Shown: positions 1 to 11,790 of the stretch, one piece after another
Position numbering within the stretch: the stretch's first letter is position 1
Layout: every line of letters begins with the position of its first letter
From: Rhodamnia argentea
Taxonomy: Eukaryota > Streptophyta > Magnoliopsida > Myrtales > Myrtaceae
Assembly (NCBI RefSeq): GCF_020921035.1
Contig: NC_063156.1
Span: 21,872,283-21,936,282, forward strand
Length of the DNA stretch: 64,000 nt
Direction: 5' to 3'
Program-made: the position numbers and the translations under genes
Notes under the pieces: generated by a model
Database searches by the model: none
The model's input: the letters and a program-made list of their open reading frames with translations, nothing else
Told to the model about the DNA's origin: nothing

Positions 1-1239
1 AATGAAAACAGAGATAGAGAAGAGAGAGAGAGAGAGAGAGGGGGTGCCTTTTTTTGGCGGGTTTGAAATTTTGAAAGAGACACAAGCGCCAACTTACGAT
101 TGATCCAGACCTCCCCCAAAAAAAAAAAAAAGTACCATCGACTAATTCAGCCAAACGAAAAAAAAAAAAACTTACAATTGGCTAAAGATGAAAATGGGTA
201 ATTCCATGCAGAAGCTTTTGAAACGAAAAGTTATAAGTTCGGTGTTAATTACATCTTTTTTTTTGGGTCTTCTTGTTATTCAGTTGCAGATCCATTTTCT
301 ATCCTTCGGTGTTGGGGACAAATGAAAAGGGAAACGAAAGGTGGGGGATCTTTGGCTTAATATATAGAAGATTTCGAAGGCAAATATCAGGTAACGCAAG
401 AAGAAATTCGAGTAAATTCTCACGTTTTCGCAATGTGAACTCAATGCCAGTTCATGCTGTAAAAGCCAGAATCTGCTGGGAGAGCGAGTCCCCACTGTTT
501 TTCACTTGTACCACTGTCGTTCAGGATACATCGAACAGTCAAATTGAACAACCGTCGCCATCTTTCCCGAACAAATGACATACAATGTTTCCAATTTTGA
601 CACGGTAAGTCCCATACATTCCGTTGAATAGATACACAGTATTGAGTTACACGCATGCTTCCCAATAATTTGCCAATGTACAGCCAGATATGATGGAGAA
701 GACACGTTGACATCAGCTTTGGCTCCCGAAATGCAAGGAATCGGTTCGACTTATGCCTCAGAGGGACAGCGCCAGTGGAGTATAAGGTGGATGATGACTA
801 TACAAAAACAAACAAGCAAAACACGAGGCTGAGGGCGAGTTTCCTTCTCGTCATAGACGGAGCACAGATAAAACAACGATCTTCCAAGTTAGATTTCAAT
901 ACGACAGGCGACCCACACTATCTGCAGGCTGCAACCTGCAAACCAACGATCATGTCTTGCAGAAGCTTCACGGCACTAACCAATATTGTCATGGTCACTG
1001 GGTGTAATTGCAGGAGGAGGGAAACAAAGCCAAGGACCATGCAGCTTCATTCCTTTGTTGCAACTCTTGAGAATTGAAGAGGGAGCATATACTTTTGTCA
1101 TGCTCCCGGTCTATGCCCATGCCACCCAAACTTCTTTGCCTGTCACAATCCTTTCAAAATCTTCACCGTTTTCAAAAGCACATCTCCTCAGCAATCCATA
1201 AAAGGGGGGTTAGATTGTTCCATCGAACTATTTCTTCAC
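1..1239. other. Intergenic, probably includes 3' UTR of the RSRC2-like gene
   Basis: No convincing gene is visible here. A (GA)n microsatellite lies at about 17-41, and oligo-A runs occur near 118-132 and 160-170. The part next to 1240 should contain the 3' untranslated region of the minus-strand gene. The short open frames of 60-100 codons have no recognisable domain and overlap one another on both strands. Confidence 0.5.
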
Positions 1240-3452
1240 TTATGCTTTGCGAGCACGGTCACGCCACGAACCTTGTTGCCTAGCAAGTACCTAATTTCAC
1301 ATTAAAAATGACATGGATTCACCTCAGTAGCGCAGGAAGCACCTCAAATGAAAACTGCGAGAATTGACGTACATTCGTACCTTTTCACTGACAAGGCTTG
1401 CTGCAGGTATATTCTCAACACTCTTGTTTTCATTCTCCACGTTGGGCTCCTGCTCTTCGACTGATAAAGTACGAGAAGATCCAAACATTGCTTCATCATG
1501 TGCAGTCTTTATCTGTTCCTCCCTTCTCGCCTTCACCGTGATGCGAAAAAAAGACATCAGATGCTCACAAAAGATGCTATATCATGCAGTCCTCTATTAT
1601 CAGAGCAATTAGAGTGTTTTAACCAAATTCAGACTTGAGAGCACCTCTACAGCTGAAAAACGGAAGCTCTGCCCGATATGCTTGACTAAGGCTGCATCAT
1701 CTTCAGCAGCTGCAGAAACCAATGGATGTCCATAGTCAGTAGTAGTCCACTGAATTCAACCCAGGTTTCTGTCCATGCTAATTAGCAATTGGAGTATTGC
1801 TGTTAAGACAATGCCACTACCACACTGTTCAGTGTTGAAGGCATTAAAATGAAATACCTTGTACGCTCAAAATAATGTCTAGGGGTTTGCTCTAATTATG
1901 TTCATGCTATACTATTGATTTGTAAAGTGTCAGAGCAGAAAACCATATGATCAAAAGACCACAAGCCACACACCAGTTCCTCCTCATCAAAACTAAAGCA
2001 TCCCTAGAAAGAACGAAGGAAAATTTCGAAATACTGCTAAACTAGCTTTTCTTCTCACTCGTTGGCATAATAAATGTTGTTGAACTAGCATGCCTCAATG
2101 ATCTGCAATGACAACATTTTCCATCAACGTCGAAATGTGCACCACTGGAACGAAGGGTCAGGGAGATAATGACCTGACGAGGTGTCAACAAACTGTCCAG
2201 TTGACGAGACTTATTCGATATGAATAAGAAATACACACAGCTCGAACAAGAATAGTCACAAGCAAGAAACCAGAGCCACCGGAACATTTGCAAGTTAAAG
2301 CAAAACAAGATTCTTGATCCAAGTTCTGTACACTTTCGCATGCGCGGCAAGTTAACATGAAGGAATAAGGCTTTAACCTTCGATTTCCTCATCATCAACC
2401 GGAGCATCTTTGTCAAAATTGAATCTTTCCCAGCCAGGGCCCATTCCATTTGATTCATCTTTTTCAGCTGCAATTCAATCACAAAACATTAACAAGCGCA
2501 GGAAATAGTTTTCCATGGAAAATGTTCCAGAAAGGGAATTGCAAGACGGTAGAAGCACCATCACCAAGACATCATGAATTTTACCAGTTTCAGCAAGCTG
2601 AAGTTTCATCTTGGCTTTAACCTTTTCAGCTGCAGTCTGTTCACGAAACAAAAGCTTACACCGTTTAAGGACAAGGCTTCAGTTAAAAAAAATTCGATTC
2701 CATTCGATACAATTGGACAAGGCATTACTCATTCATAGCATTAATCAATATCCTCTTGCCTAGATTCAAAACTCAGACTAAGAAGACTAGCGTACCATCT
2801 TGTCGTATCCATCGATGAACCGTGAGTAATCAACCGCCTTTCCACCGCCGTTCTGCTCCTTCCCCGATCGTTCCATTTCGTTTTTCTCTCTGTAATCACT
2901 CCTACTCTTCTCCGGCCTCCGCCTCTCTCGAGGAGACGCGCCCCGTGCCCCCCCGGATCTCCGCGGCGACGCACTTCTGCCCCTGCTCCTACTTCTCCTC
3001 CTTCGGTCCCTATCTCTCTCCCCGTCCCTGTCTCTGTCCTTCTCTCTGTACCTATCTCTATCTCTGCTCCTGCTTCTCCTTCTCGACCGCCTCTCCCTCT
3101 CCGCACTCCTAGATCGGTGCCTCCGACTTCCACGATCTCCGCGCTCGTTCCGATCCGAAACCCTAGACTGATGCCTATCGGCATCATCCGGCTTCTTCCT
3201 GAGCTTGTTCTGGATAGACTCGAGATGAGATTGCTTTTCGAACTGCGAGGTTTTGGTGGGGCTCGATGCTTTCACGAAGTTGCTCAGGAAAGAAGAGGAC
3301 GACGAAGAAGAAGCGGAGACAAAGGCCGATCCTCTGGCGGGAGGAGCCGAGTCACTGGAGGCGGAGAAGCCGAGCCCTTGCTTGAACCTCGCGGCTCCTT
3401 CGCCTTTCCGAGTGAGCTCGTCGTAGTAGGCCGCCGCTTTCTCTTCCTCCAT
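1240..3452 (-). CDS. RSRC2-like arginine/serine-rich nuclear protein with SMAP domain
   Basis: Six exons on the minus strand assemble in phase into 354 residues: 3452-2796, 2636-2585, 2467-2378, 1709-1645, 1530-1381 and 1290-1240. Every intron has GT-AG ends. The N-terminus (MEEEKAAAYYDELTRKGEG) is followed by a serine/proline-rich stretch, and residues about 105-195 are dense in RS, RD and RE dipeptides, as in SR-type splicing proteins. The C-terminal half holds the SMAP-type block with GWERFNFDKDAP, a VKHIGQSFRFS motif, an ARREEQI..AHDEAMFG block and the ending GSWRDRARKA. This order matches the arginine/serine-rich coiled-coil protein 2 family, which is nuclear and linked to pre-mRNA processing. 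The function is inferred from the family. The start is the first ATG of the long RS exon. Only exon 1 is a long open frame; the exons of 52-150 bp were recovered from splice sites and family conservation. Confidence 0.85.
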
Positions 3453-4964
3453 CGATGGCGATTTCGGTGCTTCTCCGACGGAGAGAGAAAGGAAGAATAA
3501 GCAGCGAAAGAAGGTTTTGGGCCGGACGTTTCTCCAATAAAATCCTTATCGGGCCTTTTAATTGAGCCCATTGGGTCTAAAAACTGAGCCCATTTAGATT
3601 TCTGCTGTTCACGACGATCCAGTCTATAGGACACGACCGAAAACAGCATTAAGCTCAAGGAGTATTTACTTAAAGCAAATATCGTCTGGTTAAGTGATTT
3701 TGGTGTAACCTTTTTGCAAAGCAGTTTCGATGTTTGCCAAAGGGGAAAAACAAAAACAGAGGGAGGTCGTCTCTTCATCGTCTCCATTGTGGAAAGTTGT
3801 GCCCTTTGAGCGACTCGAGCATGAGCCCAGGCGTTTCTGCTATTCATTGTCTCCATTGTGGAAGCATAAGGGCGTCCCTACTGTTCATCATTTTCATCAT
3901 GGAAGCAGAGGCTCGTTACGAACCCAAAAGGAGAAGCTCTGAGGTCGCACGACCCCGGTGAGGCTCGCAATCGACATAAATCTAGGGATGAAAAGGTTGG
4001 ATAACCCTAGGTTTAGTTAGCGTTGACCTTGTGAACCGCGATTCTTCAAATCTTGCCTAACAAGATTCATGGTTGTCAACGATCATTGGCAAAAGTTTGC
4101 TAGCCTCACGGACCCTCGGGAGAGCTTCATTGGCGACCTAGATATGCAATTCACAAACGAAGAACAGTTTTTTTTTTTTTTTTTATGAGGATAAGATTGG
4201 AACATGAAAATACTAGTGAGCGCAATTTTGCAAAAGTTCATTTACCTTGAAACCTACCTTCCAAAAATGCCGAAAACCCAAGGCACATTTAAACCCCCAA
4301 AAAAAAAAAATTTTTGAACCAAACGCACGCAACCTTAGTTTGTGCCCTATCAAGCTTGATAGTCGCGACATAATGGTTCTAACATAGTTCGTCCACAGGT
4401 GACCTCTTTGCTGAGTCGGTAAGAGATTTCACTTAGAGAGTGCTTGATAATTGAGTAATGTCTATCTCTTGGTACTCGAGAAGAAGAAAAAAATAACAAT
4501 CTAATTTTTTTTCCCTATCATCTATTAGCACAAGACCAGTACGGCGTCGCATTTTCAAAATGGAAATGGGAGTTCAATCACCGAGAAGAAAACCTCGCAT
4601 GTTCCGATGTGTTTCCTCGCAGCATCCGATTGACTGACCAATGACCGATCTCAAACAACCTTTTTTGTTTTCTTTTAAGTCTTTTGACTTCCTGTTGCTT
4701 TCCGAAATTACAAGGAAATGCGCATAACTATCACGAATTAGGTTTATTGCACCAATCCTTTATTTCTATTTTTATTTTTATTTTTTGAGTATTTTACGCA
4801 CGTAAAGCTTATGTCTGCTGACGTGGCATTCGCTCACGTCAGCATCCGTTTCCATCTTCCTACCAAGACAAGACACCTCTCTTCATTTCATCGACTCAGG
4901 AAGCCCGTTTTAGTAGCAAACCCCTACTTTCGATTTCTCCAATGGCCGCAGACGTCAGTCCATT
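3453..4964. other. Intergenic region upstream of the RSRC2-like gene
   Basis: The 5' flank and promoter of the minus-strand gene should lie in the first few hundred bases. Several open frames near 3700-3960 have no recognisable domain and are not supported as genes. The stretch 4000-4960 is AT-rich with oligo-T and oligo-A runs, and I see no gene in it. Confidence 0.5.
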
Positions 4965-5718
4965 CGAGAAAATATTGCATCCAGACCTGGTAAATCTGAC
5001 GTGGTCCAGCTCACCACTCATTGCGCAACACGTGGCGATTGGGCCCCACTTGCCAAAATTCCATTTTTCTCTTTCTGTCTTACCCCATCTCTCGTCCGCC
5101 TGACCCCGACGACTGGCGCACTGCTCGGGATGAGCGGCTGAAGGCTCATGCATCGCCGTCGTCGGCGTCGTTCGGGCAGATCAGATCGGCTCGGTTAGCG
5201 ATGCCGGCGAGGGAGGACTGCTCGAGTCTTTGATGAAGTTGAGGGCGACGACAAGGGGAGGGACGAGGACTCTCAAGTTTGCAGGTGCCATGGCCTCTCG
5301 CGCTCGAGCTTTAGCTTTGGGTTCGCCGGCCACCGGCAAAGCTGTCTCGGCCATGGCTGCTCGAGCTCGACTCGCGGCCATCGCAGCCATGGCCGCTCAA
5401 GCTCGGCTTCGGGCATCTTCGTGAGGCGCACGAAGGGATAGGGATCAATCGGCGGCGAGCCCGTTGCCGGAGACTCCGAATCATGCTTTCCGCCGCAGCT
5501 GGTAATGGCGATGGCTCGGGTTCGAGGTCGGAGAAGGGAAAAGGGATCAGGCGGAAGAGAGAGGGGGTAGGAGGTCGGAGAGGTCACGCGGAGGAGAGAC
5601 GGGGAAGAGAGAGGAGAGTTTCTTTTTCTGGAAAGTGGGCCCGTGCGACACGTGTCGCACGATGGATGGAGTGGGTATTTGCTGATGTGGTTCCCCGACG
5701 GTACCTAATATTTTCTCG
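4965..5718. mobile_element. MULE-like non-autonomous element with long terminal inverted repeats
   Basis: The left end (cgagaaaatatt) and the reverse complement of the right end are the same 12 bases. Imperfect inverted similarity continues inward for roughly 150 bp per side: paired CACGTGGC and CACGTGTCGC segments, a gggccca core, and pyrimidine-rich arms ending in CGCGTGACC-like sequence. The flanks suggest a degenerate 9-bp target duplication (agtccattc against ggtggattc, 6 of 9). The GC-rich centre at 5150-5560 contains repeated ATGGCC/GCTCGAGCT units, which look like captured or amplified genic sequence. Long inverted repeats plus a GC-rich interior fit a Pack-MULE-like element. No transposase is present. 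It ends about 290 bp before the ATG of EDS1 copy 1. Confidence 0.55.
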
Positions 5719-5821
5719 GTGGATTCTGTAGTAACAAGAAAAGGCATCGTATGCTTTGTCTTGCGGCAACCTTTCTCCCAAACGAGGGGCTATTTCCAAG
5801 CATGTGCGTACAAAGACCCCA

Positions 5822-5934
5822 AAAGCAAGTCAACGATAAGCTCGACGACAGAACAAAACCCCATCGACGAAGTTTCACTCCCCATCTTCCCTATATCTCC
5901 TCGCCCTTCCCCTGCTAAGCCAGTCAATAAGTTC
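5822..5934 (+). promoter_or_regulatory. W-box cores upstream of EDS1 copy 1
   Basis: Two W-box cores in reverse orientation (AGTCAA, i.e. TTGACT) occur at 5828-5833 and 5922-5927, within 190 bp of the start codon at 6012. W-boxes bind WRKY factors and are typical of defence genes; regulation here is inferred. This promoter does not resemble the blocks shared by copies 2 to 4. Confidence 0.4.
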
Positions 5935-6011
5935 GAACAGACGCCCGAATAGCAGCAGCGGCAGCAGAAGAAGAAGGAGAAGAAGTCGCATAGTATAGAT
6001 CTGCACAAGCC

Positions 6012-8165
6012 ATGGACACGGGGAGCCGCGGGCAAGAGCTGGGCATCAAAGATGAGGTGATCAAGAAAGCTTGCTCTGCCTCCATCAGGGCCCACCAGGC
6101 TCCGGAGAAGCCCTTCCTTGTCGAGAAGATCGGCCGCGGCAGCCCCTCGCAGGTCGTCTTCGCCTTCTCCGGGTCTTGGTCTTTCGATCAGTGGTCCGCC
6201 GGAGACGGCAAGGCCAGAGCTTTCGGCGAGACCGAGGTCAATCTCGCCATGTTCCCTTCCCTCAGGAGCATCGGCAACGACATAACTGCTACGGTCAACG
6301 AATCCTTCATGAGGCAATTCCTGCAGATTGTAGAGAAGTCAGCGCTCCACGCTGAGGTACTCTTGAATCTTGAATCCATTTTCCAGTTTCTTCGGATGAG
6401 TTGCCTTTTTTTTTTTTTTAACTCCCCGGAAGTAAGTACATTGGCACATCGCATCACCCGCGATCTGGGTTGAGTTCAATTTCTCTGCACACGCTCTTAG
6501 CAATGGAAGAGATGTTCGTCATTGACTACGAATCAAACTGGGATTTGTCTTTCGTTTCCAGGTGGAGAAGGCAATGAGGAAAAGCAAGCCAATAATATTC
6601 GCCGGCCACTCTTCCGGCGGTCCGATCGCTATATACGCGACCGTTTGGTTACTCGAGGAGTACAAAAGATCGAGGAAGACTCCGACTCACGGCCCTTTCT
6701 GCTTAACGTTCGGATCCCCTCTTACCACCGACCGCATCTTTTGCCACGCTGTTCGGCGAGAGGAGTGGTCCGATCGCTTTGTCCACTTTGTCATGTTACA
6801 CGACATTGTTCCCAGGATTTTGCTCGCCCCGCTCTCCTCCACAAGAGAGTTCCTAGAACAAATCCTCCCGTGCCTCATCTCGGCTTCCACACATCGCGGA
6901 GCCGATTCGATTGACAAGGTGAAATTGACCGCCTTGTTCGGCACTGTGATGAGGAATGCATCATGTGTTGCAAGCCATGCGGCGTGCATTCTAATGGGCA
7001 GCACAAATATGCTGTTAGACACCATGACTAAATTCGTCGAGCTAAGTCCTTACCGACCGTGCGGGAAGTATGTCTTCTGCACCGGGGCTGGCAGGTCGGT
7101 GGTCGTGAGGAACCCGGATGCTGTCTTTCAATTGTTGTTTTACTCTTTACAGCTGATGCCTGCATCAGATGTTCAACAGACAGCAGTAGCAAGCTTACTA
7201 GCACATCTTGCTTATGAAGATGGACTAGACAAGAGCTTGGACATGCGTAATGCAGTCCATTTGGAGAACCTCCGAGAATTACCTCTCAGCTCAGATGGTA
7301 CTGCAGATATCGTGACCAAGACAATCGACGCCGCCCTAAATGGCCTCAATCTAGTGAGTCGCCCAAGGATTTTCCTTTATGTAACGAACTCACTTTTCCA
7401 ATATTCTTCGCAAGTGTAATGGAATGTTCACCAACTATGGTTTTCTTATTGCAGAGTGCGAGAGCAAGGCTGTGCCTTCGTGCTGCCGGAGAGTCGGAGA
7501 GGCAGAAAGAGGATAACCAGACGAAGGTGGAACACAAGATGGTCACCATAGAGAAATACCTCTCCGATGTAGAAGGGTACCGGACCTCGTGCGAGACCCG
7601 TGGCATGGGATATTTTGATGCTTTCAAGGTGCAAAAGTATGAGGACGACTTCAAGGCCAACGTGAAGAGACTGGAACTAGCGGGCATATGGGACGAGATC
7701 ATCGAGATGCTAAAACGAGATGAGCTCCCGGATAAATTTGAGGCAGGGGAAACGTGGGTGCAGCTCGCCACGAGGTTTCGGCAGCTCGTGGAGCCACTAG
7801 ACATAGCCAACTACTATCGACACTTAAAGAATGAAGACACGGGTCCTTACATGACGAAAGGAAGGCCGAAACGCTACAAGTATACACAAAGATGGCGAGA
7901 GCACGCCGAGCAGTTGCAGAAAGGTTCATGCGGCCAATCCTGCTTCTGGGCCGAGGTGGAAGAGCTCAACCTCGCGTTTGCCAATAAGCAACCACTGAAC
8001 GAGCGGATGGCTTTGGAGTTGGCGAAGAAACTGAGGGAATGGCACGACAAAGGGGAGGTGAAGAAGGATGCATTCTTGAAGGAGACCGCAGTTGCAAGAT
8101 GGTGGCAAACTCTCCCCGACAACCACGAAGCAAAGTCCTGTATCGGAGATCTAATAGCGAGTTAA
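6012..8165 (+). CDS. EDS1: EDS1-like lipase-like immune regulator, copy 1
   Basis: Exons 6012-6356, 6562-7353 and 7455-8165 join in phase 0 across GT-AG introns of 205 and 101 bp, giving 615 residues, the usual size for EDS1. Residues about 1-379 are the alpha/beta-hydrolase (lipase-like) domain with an intact nucleophile elbow GHSSG (Ser about 132) and a DIVPRI segment. Residues about 390-615 form the helical EP domain, with the family motifs FKANVKRLEL, VEPLDIANYYRH (about 497) and GPYMTKGRPKRY. EDS1 pairs with PAD4 or SAG101 and relays TIR-type NLR signals to helper NLRs in plant immunity. The EP motifs fit EDS1 rather than PAD4 or SAG101. The start is the first ATG before the conserved LGIKDEVIKKA segment. 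An AATAAA-like signal lies near 8268. This copy is first in a tandem array and appears fully intact. Confidence 0.92.
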
Positions 8166-8820
8166 AAGCGGATTTGCCTGAACAGCCGGAACCCAGCAAC
8201 TGGCTGGCATCAAGAGGATTATTACCCTTTGCAATTGATTTTCTCTGTAAACTATGTGTTCTCGTATAATAAAGTTGCTCCAGAGGAGAGCTAGCTAAAA
8301 GAGGATTTCCCTGGCAGCATTGTCAAGGGCGGTACAATCTCAACCGGAGATTAACACATCATCACCGTGAGTTTTGCATAAAACACTCATTAATTGAGAG
8401 ATCGTGTAGTCAGAAATAACTAAGAATATTAGCAGACTAGCAGCTTCTTATCAGTAAAAGTTTATCCCATAAAAGCGATAATGCAGTGGTAATATGCTTG
8501 AATTGCACAGAAAAGAACGAGCAAGACCAAAGCAAAAGCAATTCGAACTTCTATTTACTACGAAACATGTGCATCTCCTTTGCTTCAAATACAGGCAAAC
8601 CTGACCACGAACTCATGCGTTGCTCCATAGACTATTTAAATTACCGCAACGTTCATGCCCGGCTCGACTACATTGTAGCTCGAGGAACCGAGCCAATAGC
8701 ATCGAGAGCGCAAAACTACACGAGCAATATTGATTCAAGTCTTTCCACCACCGAACAGAAGGCAAACCACGCGCAGCAACTTGCAAGTGTAAGTTTTTTT
8801 TTTGGTCGGAAACACGGTGT
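8166..8820 (+). other. 3' flank of EDS1 copy 1 (paralogous downstream block)
   Basis: After the stop there is a motif (cagcaactggctggcatcaa) found in similar form after the other three EDS1 copies, followed by a putative polyadenylation signal. Further on, 8640-8720 (a cgactacattgtagc stretch) resembles sequence downstream of copies 3 and 4, near 21026 and 39474. No gene is seen. The 158-codon open frame at 8486-8962 runs into the transposon and has no domain. Confidence 0.5.
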
Positions 8821-9451
8821 TAGGGGTGAGCGGTTCCGGGTTCCTTACGGGTTTCACCTGGAACCTGGAACCTACCCGTCGGAACAGGTTTCTCATTTTT
8901 TGGAACCTGGAACCTGCCCGTCATACCTTGGAACCTGGAACCTACCCTATCACAGGTTCTAGGGTCGGTTCCAGAGTACCCGAGAACCTATCAATTTCTG
9001 TTATTTTCTTTTATTTTTTCATTTTTAGTTAAGCAAAATGACAGTGAACGCTACAACATCTAAGAGAAAGCAGAGGTGAGTGATTTTAGACTCTGTACAG
9101 GTTACATTTAGAACCCGAAACCAATCCATTGGAACACGTTTATCATTTTTTGGAACCCGAAACCTAAAAATTTGTTTGGCTCCAAACTATACACTCATCA
9201 TCGGATGCCATAAAATATTATATGATCGTGCAAAAACATATACCAAGAAAAATATAAAAATTTATTTCGGAATCTAGGATCCGGGTTCCGGGTTCTAGAT
9301 AGTGGAACCCGGAACCTACCCGTTGGAACAGATTCCTCAATTTTTGGAACCCGGAACCTACCCCGCATACCTTGGAACCTGGAACCAGGCCGGATCCTAC
9401 GGGTTCCGGTTCCAGATTCTCGGTTCTACCCTGGAACCATGCTCACCCCTA
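8821..9451. mobile_element. Non-autonomous hAT-like element A
   Basis: The ends are an inverted repeat of TAGGGGTGAGC. The flanks are an 8-bp target duplication with one mismatch: cacggtgt at 8813-8820 and cacagtgt at 9452-9459. An 8-bp duplication and TAGGGGTG-type ends are characteristic of hAT transposons. The interior is made of degenerate GGTTCC/GGAACC units (ggaacctggaacc and variants) around an AT-rich core. There is no transposase. A second member of the same family lies at 17302-17916 in the opposite orientation. Confidence 0.8.
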
Positions 9452-9620
9452 CACAGTGTAAGTTAACATGAGACAACGAGGATCTTAAGGCAATTTCCTC
9501 ATCTTAGAGACATCATTTGTTGTCTTACCTGTTTCAACAAAGCAAAAGTTTCATCTCGGCTTTAAACCCATTCAGCTGGAGCCCTTTCGGGAAACGAAAA
9601 GCCCTTTTTCCAACTGCAGG

Positions 9621-9625
<5 letters not shown>

Positions 9626-9677
<52 letters not shown>
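9626..9677. repeat. (GA)n microsatellite, about 26 units
   Basis: An uninterrupted GA dinucleotide run of about 52 bp follows ttcac. Such runs are often length-polymorphic. No function is implied. Confidence 0.95.
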
Positions 9678-9682
<5 letters not shown>

Positions 9683-10333
9683 TTTAGCACAAACCTACTC
9701 AACACTCAAGACAAATGGAACTCGATTTTCGATTCTTCGAGACAAGGACTCATCAATTCTATAGCATCCACCTAAAAAAAAAATTCCTATAGCATCGATG
9801 TAGTCATTATGATGCCGATGTCTTCTCGCGTTTGAGTTAAACTTTTTAACATGATATCGAACTTCACATGCCACTACATAATTATACATACTATGGTGTG
9901 CGAGTTTACACAAGAAGAAGAATAGGAAAGGAAGGTTTTGGCCATGAGCGAGCTGAACTGTCTCGTTTGGGCCCTTGATCAGTCGTTTCGGATCTTGAAG
10001 AGGAGCACGTTCGTGGGCCTCCAATAGGGTACGAAATGACCCGAATTGGTGTGACGTTCTAGACGGTAGTTAAGGGTCTATTTGATTAATTGACTATGTG
10101 GTAAGGAATCCGTCTTCTTCTCTCTCCTTGTCTTTTTTCAAATGGTTCTCCGAAATTGCTCGACATGTCCATACAAAAAGACCAAAAGTCTGCGCAAAAA
10201 CATATGTGTAACCCGACATGTTTCCGGGCAATTTCTTGTGGACCCGACAAATGCAATTGCCCATCCTTCCACAGTAATCTTTTTAGGGTCGGAAACGAGA
10301 CTAATGGATATCCATTTCTTGTTCGTGTAGAAG

Positions 10334-10425
10334 AATACACGTGTGGGGACCAGGGTACGTTGATGGGGTACTGATTAATAATACACGTGTGGGGACCAGG
10401 GTACGTTGATGGGGTACTGATTAAT
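10334..10425. repeat. Perfect tandem duplication, 2 x 46 bp
   Basis: The unit beginning aatacacgtgtggggacc and ending in gattaat occurs twice back to back without mismatch (10334-10379 and 10380-10425). Each unit contains a CACGTG palindrome (G-box core). A diverged single copy of similar sequence (aatacacatgtgcgggcc) is seen upstream of EDS1 copy 4 near 34640. Confidence 0.9.
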
Positions 10426-11073
10426 CTTAGAAAAAGACTTCACATTTGCTTTTCATCTCGTTCTTTCGTTTGATGAAAAAGTTGAAACACGACAACAGTC
10501 GTACACGTTAAAGTTTTTGAAAGTGTACAAAAACATTTGCTGACACGAAAATCATTTAAGAGATTCGGTATTTTCAAGTTATAAAAGAAAAGCCAATCAC
10601 CAACCTTTTCTTTTTAAAGTTAAAGCTACAACCAACGAATACTTGCTAAAAATTGTTGATCCCCCACACTCTAGTGAATCCCACCTCGATGTCTCTCGGT
10701 ACCACCACAATTGTCCCGTGCCAAGAGAAAACATTTTATCATATGGATACATCACGTGATAGTGACGATGTTGTGTAATGATCAATTATCATTACTCGCA
10801 TGCTATAAATCTTATTAAATTTGGCGCAACATGTGAACACATCTTGTTTTTTATTGGTTGCACTAGATGTATCCATTGAAGCTCATGAGAACCCAGAGAA
10901 GTTGCATTTTGTTGAAACGTGCAATATTGCCATTCGCAGGTCTGCATAATCAAGATTAATCGCAATTGGAGCACCATAGGCTCTCGTCGCCATTGAAATT
11001 AGAGAATAAACTTGTTAACATAGGCGTGACGTTCTAGTTCCACATGCAAGTGACTCTCCATTTAATTAAGGTA

Positions 11074-11257
11074 TCGTTTGTTTCGCGGAAAATGAGTGAT
11101 TTGAAAAATATTTTCTTAAAGATGATCGCATATGCTGCTTGAAATAATTAGTTAATGAAAAATATTATCATTGCATTGATTCATTTTTGCCAGGGATATG
11201 AGCGACTACTATTTAGAAAATATTTTTCAAATTACTTATTTTTCGCGAAACAAACGA
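11074..11257. mobile_element. Short foldback MITE with tcgtttgtttcgcg ends
   Basis: The left arm (tcgtttgtttcgcgg, then gaaaatgag..tttgaaaaatatttt) is nearly the reverse complement of the right arm, which ends in cgcgaaacaaacga. At 184 bp with no coding capacity it is a MITE. The same terminal sequence type bounds the larger element at about 44498-45447. Confidence 0.65.
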
Positions 11258-11790
11258 AATTCAATTGTCATGCGATAAGGATTCCCCTTTTCTTCTCGCC
11301 TTTTGTCTTTTTAAAATGGTTCTCTGAAATTGCTTCACATGTTCATCGAAAGACCAAAAGTCAACGCGGAACATTTGTTTGGCCCGAGATGTTTCCTGGC
11401 AATATCTTGTTGACTTGACAAATGCTATCGGGTCATCCAGTCGTCGAATGAAAGCTTACTAGTCTTTTAGGCTGGGGAAAAATCAGACTAATGGAATACC
11501 CTCTTTCTTTCTTTTTTTCCATGTAATTTCAAAAAATATAGCTTTTACATTTTACATTTTGTTTCTTTTTTTCGTGAAAATTTTGAAAAAGACCAGCAAA
11601 AGTCAGAAAGAGAGGAGAGCTAGAGATAAGACGGATAAAAGAAAATTTTATTTTTTACAAGTTTACCCCATCTTGATGTCTCCGACCCGAACCCGACCCA
11701 AGAGAGAACTTAGCTCTTGTTACGTAATATCTCTATCCATCGCCTATTCACCATATTAAAATGAAAAGGATGTGCTCTGTCTTTTATTCA

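Larger units (their letters stand above)
9460..11790. other. Intergenic region between EDS1 copies 1 and 2
   Basis: No gene is seen. It contains a GA microsatellite, a 46-bp tandem duplication and a small MITE, listed separately. Stretches at about 10130-10310 and 11290-11470 resemble each other (both carry an aaaagaccaaaagt core and a tgttg/tgtgga-type tail) and also 34440-34600 upstream of copy 4, so the distal 5' flank has been duplicated along with the genes. Confidence 0.5.

Noticed and set aside
2042-2482. 146-codon minus-strand open frame
   Set aside because: Its upstream end is out of frame with exon 3 of the RSRC2-like gene (2378-2467) and the rest is the following intron. The correct frame gives the conserved SMAP residues.
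3284-3856. 190-codon minus-strand open frame
   Set aside because: It overlaps the start of the RSRC2-like first exon in another frame and encodes low-complexity sequence with no domain.
5230-5731. GC-rich open frames with alanine/arginine repeats
   Set aside because: They lie inside the MULE-like element, use every frame on both strands and have no recognisable domain.
8486-8962. 158-codon plus-strand open frame
   Set aside because: It begins in duplicated EDS1 3' flank and ends inside hAT-like element A, so it is a chance fusion.
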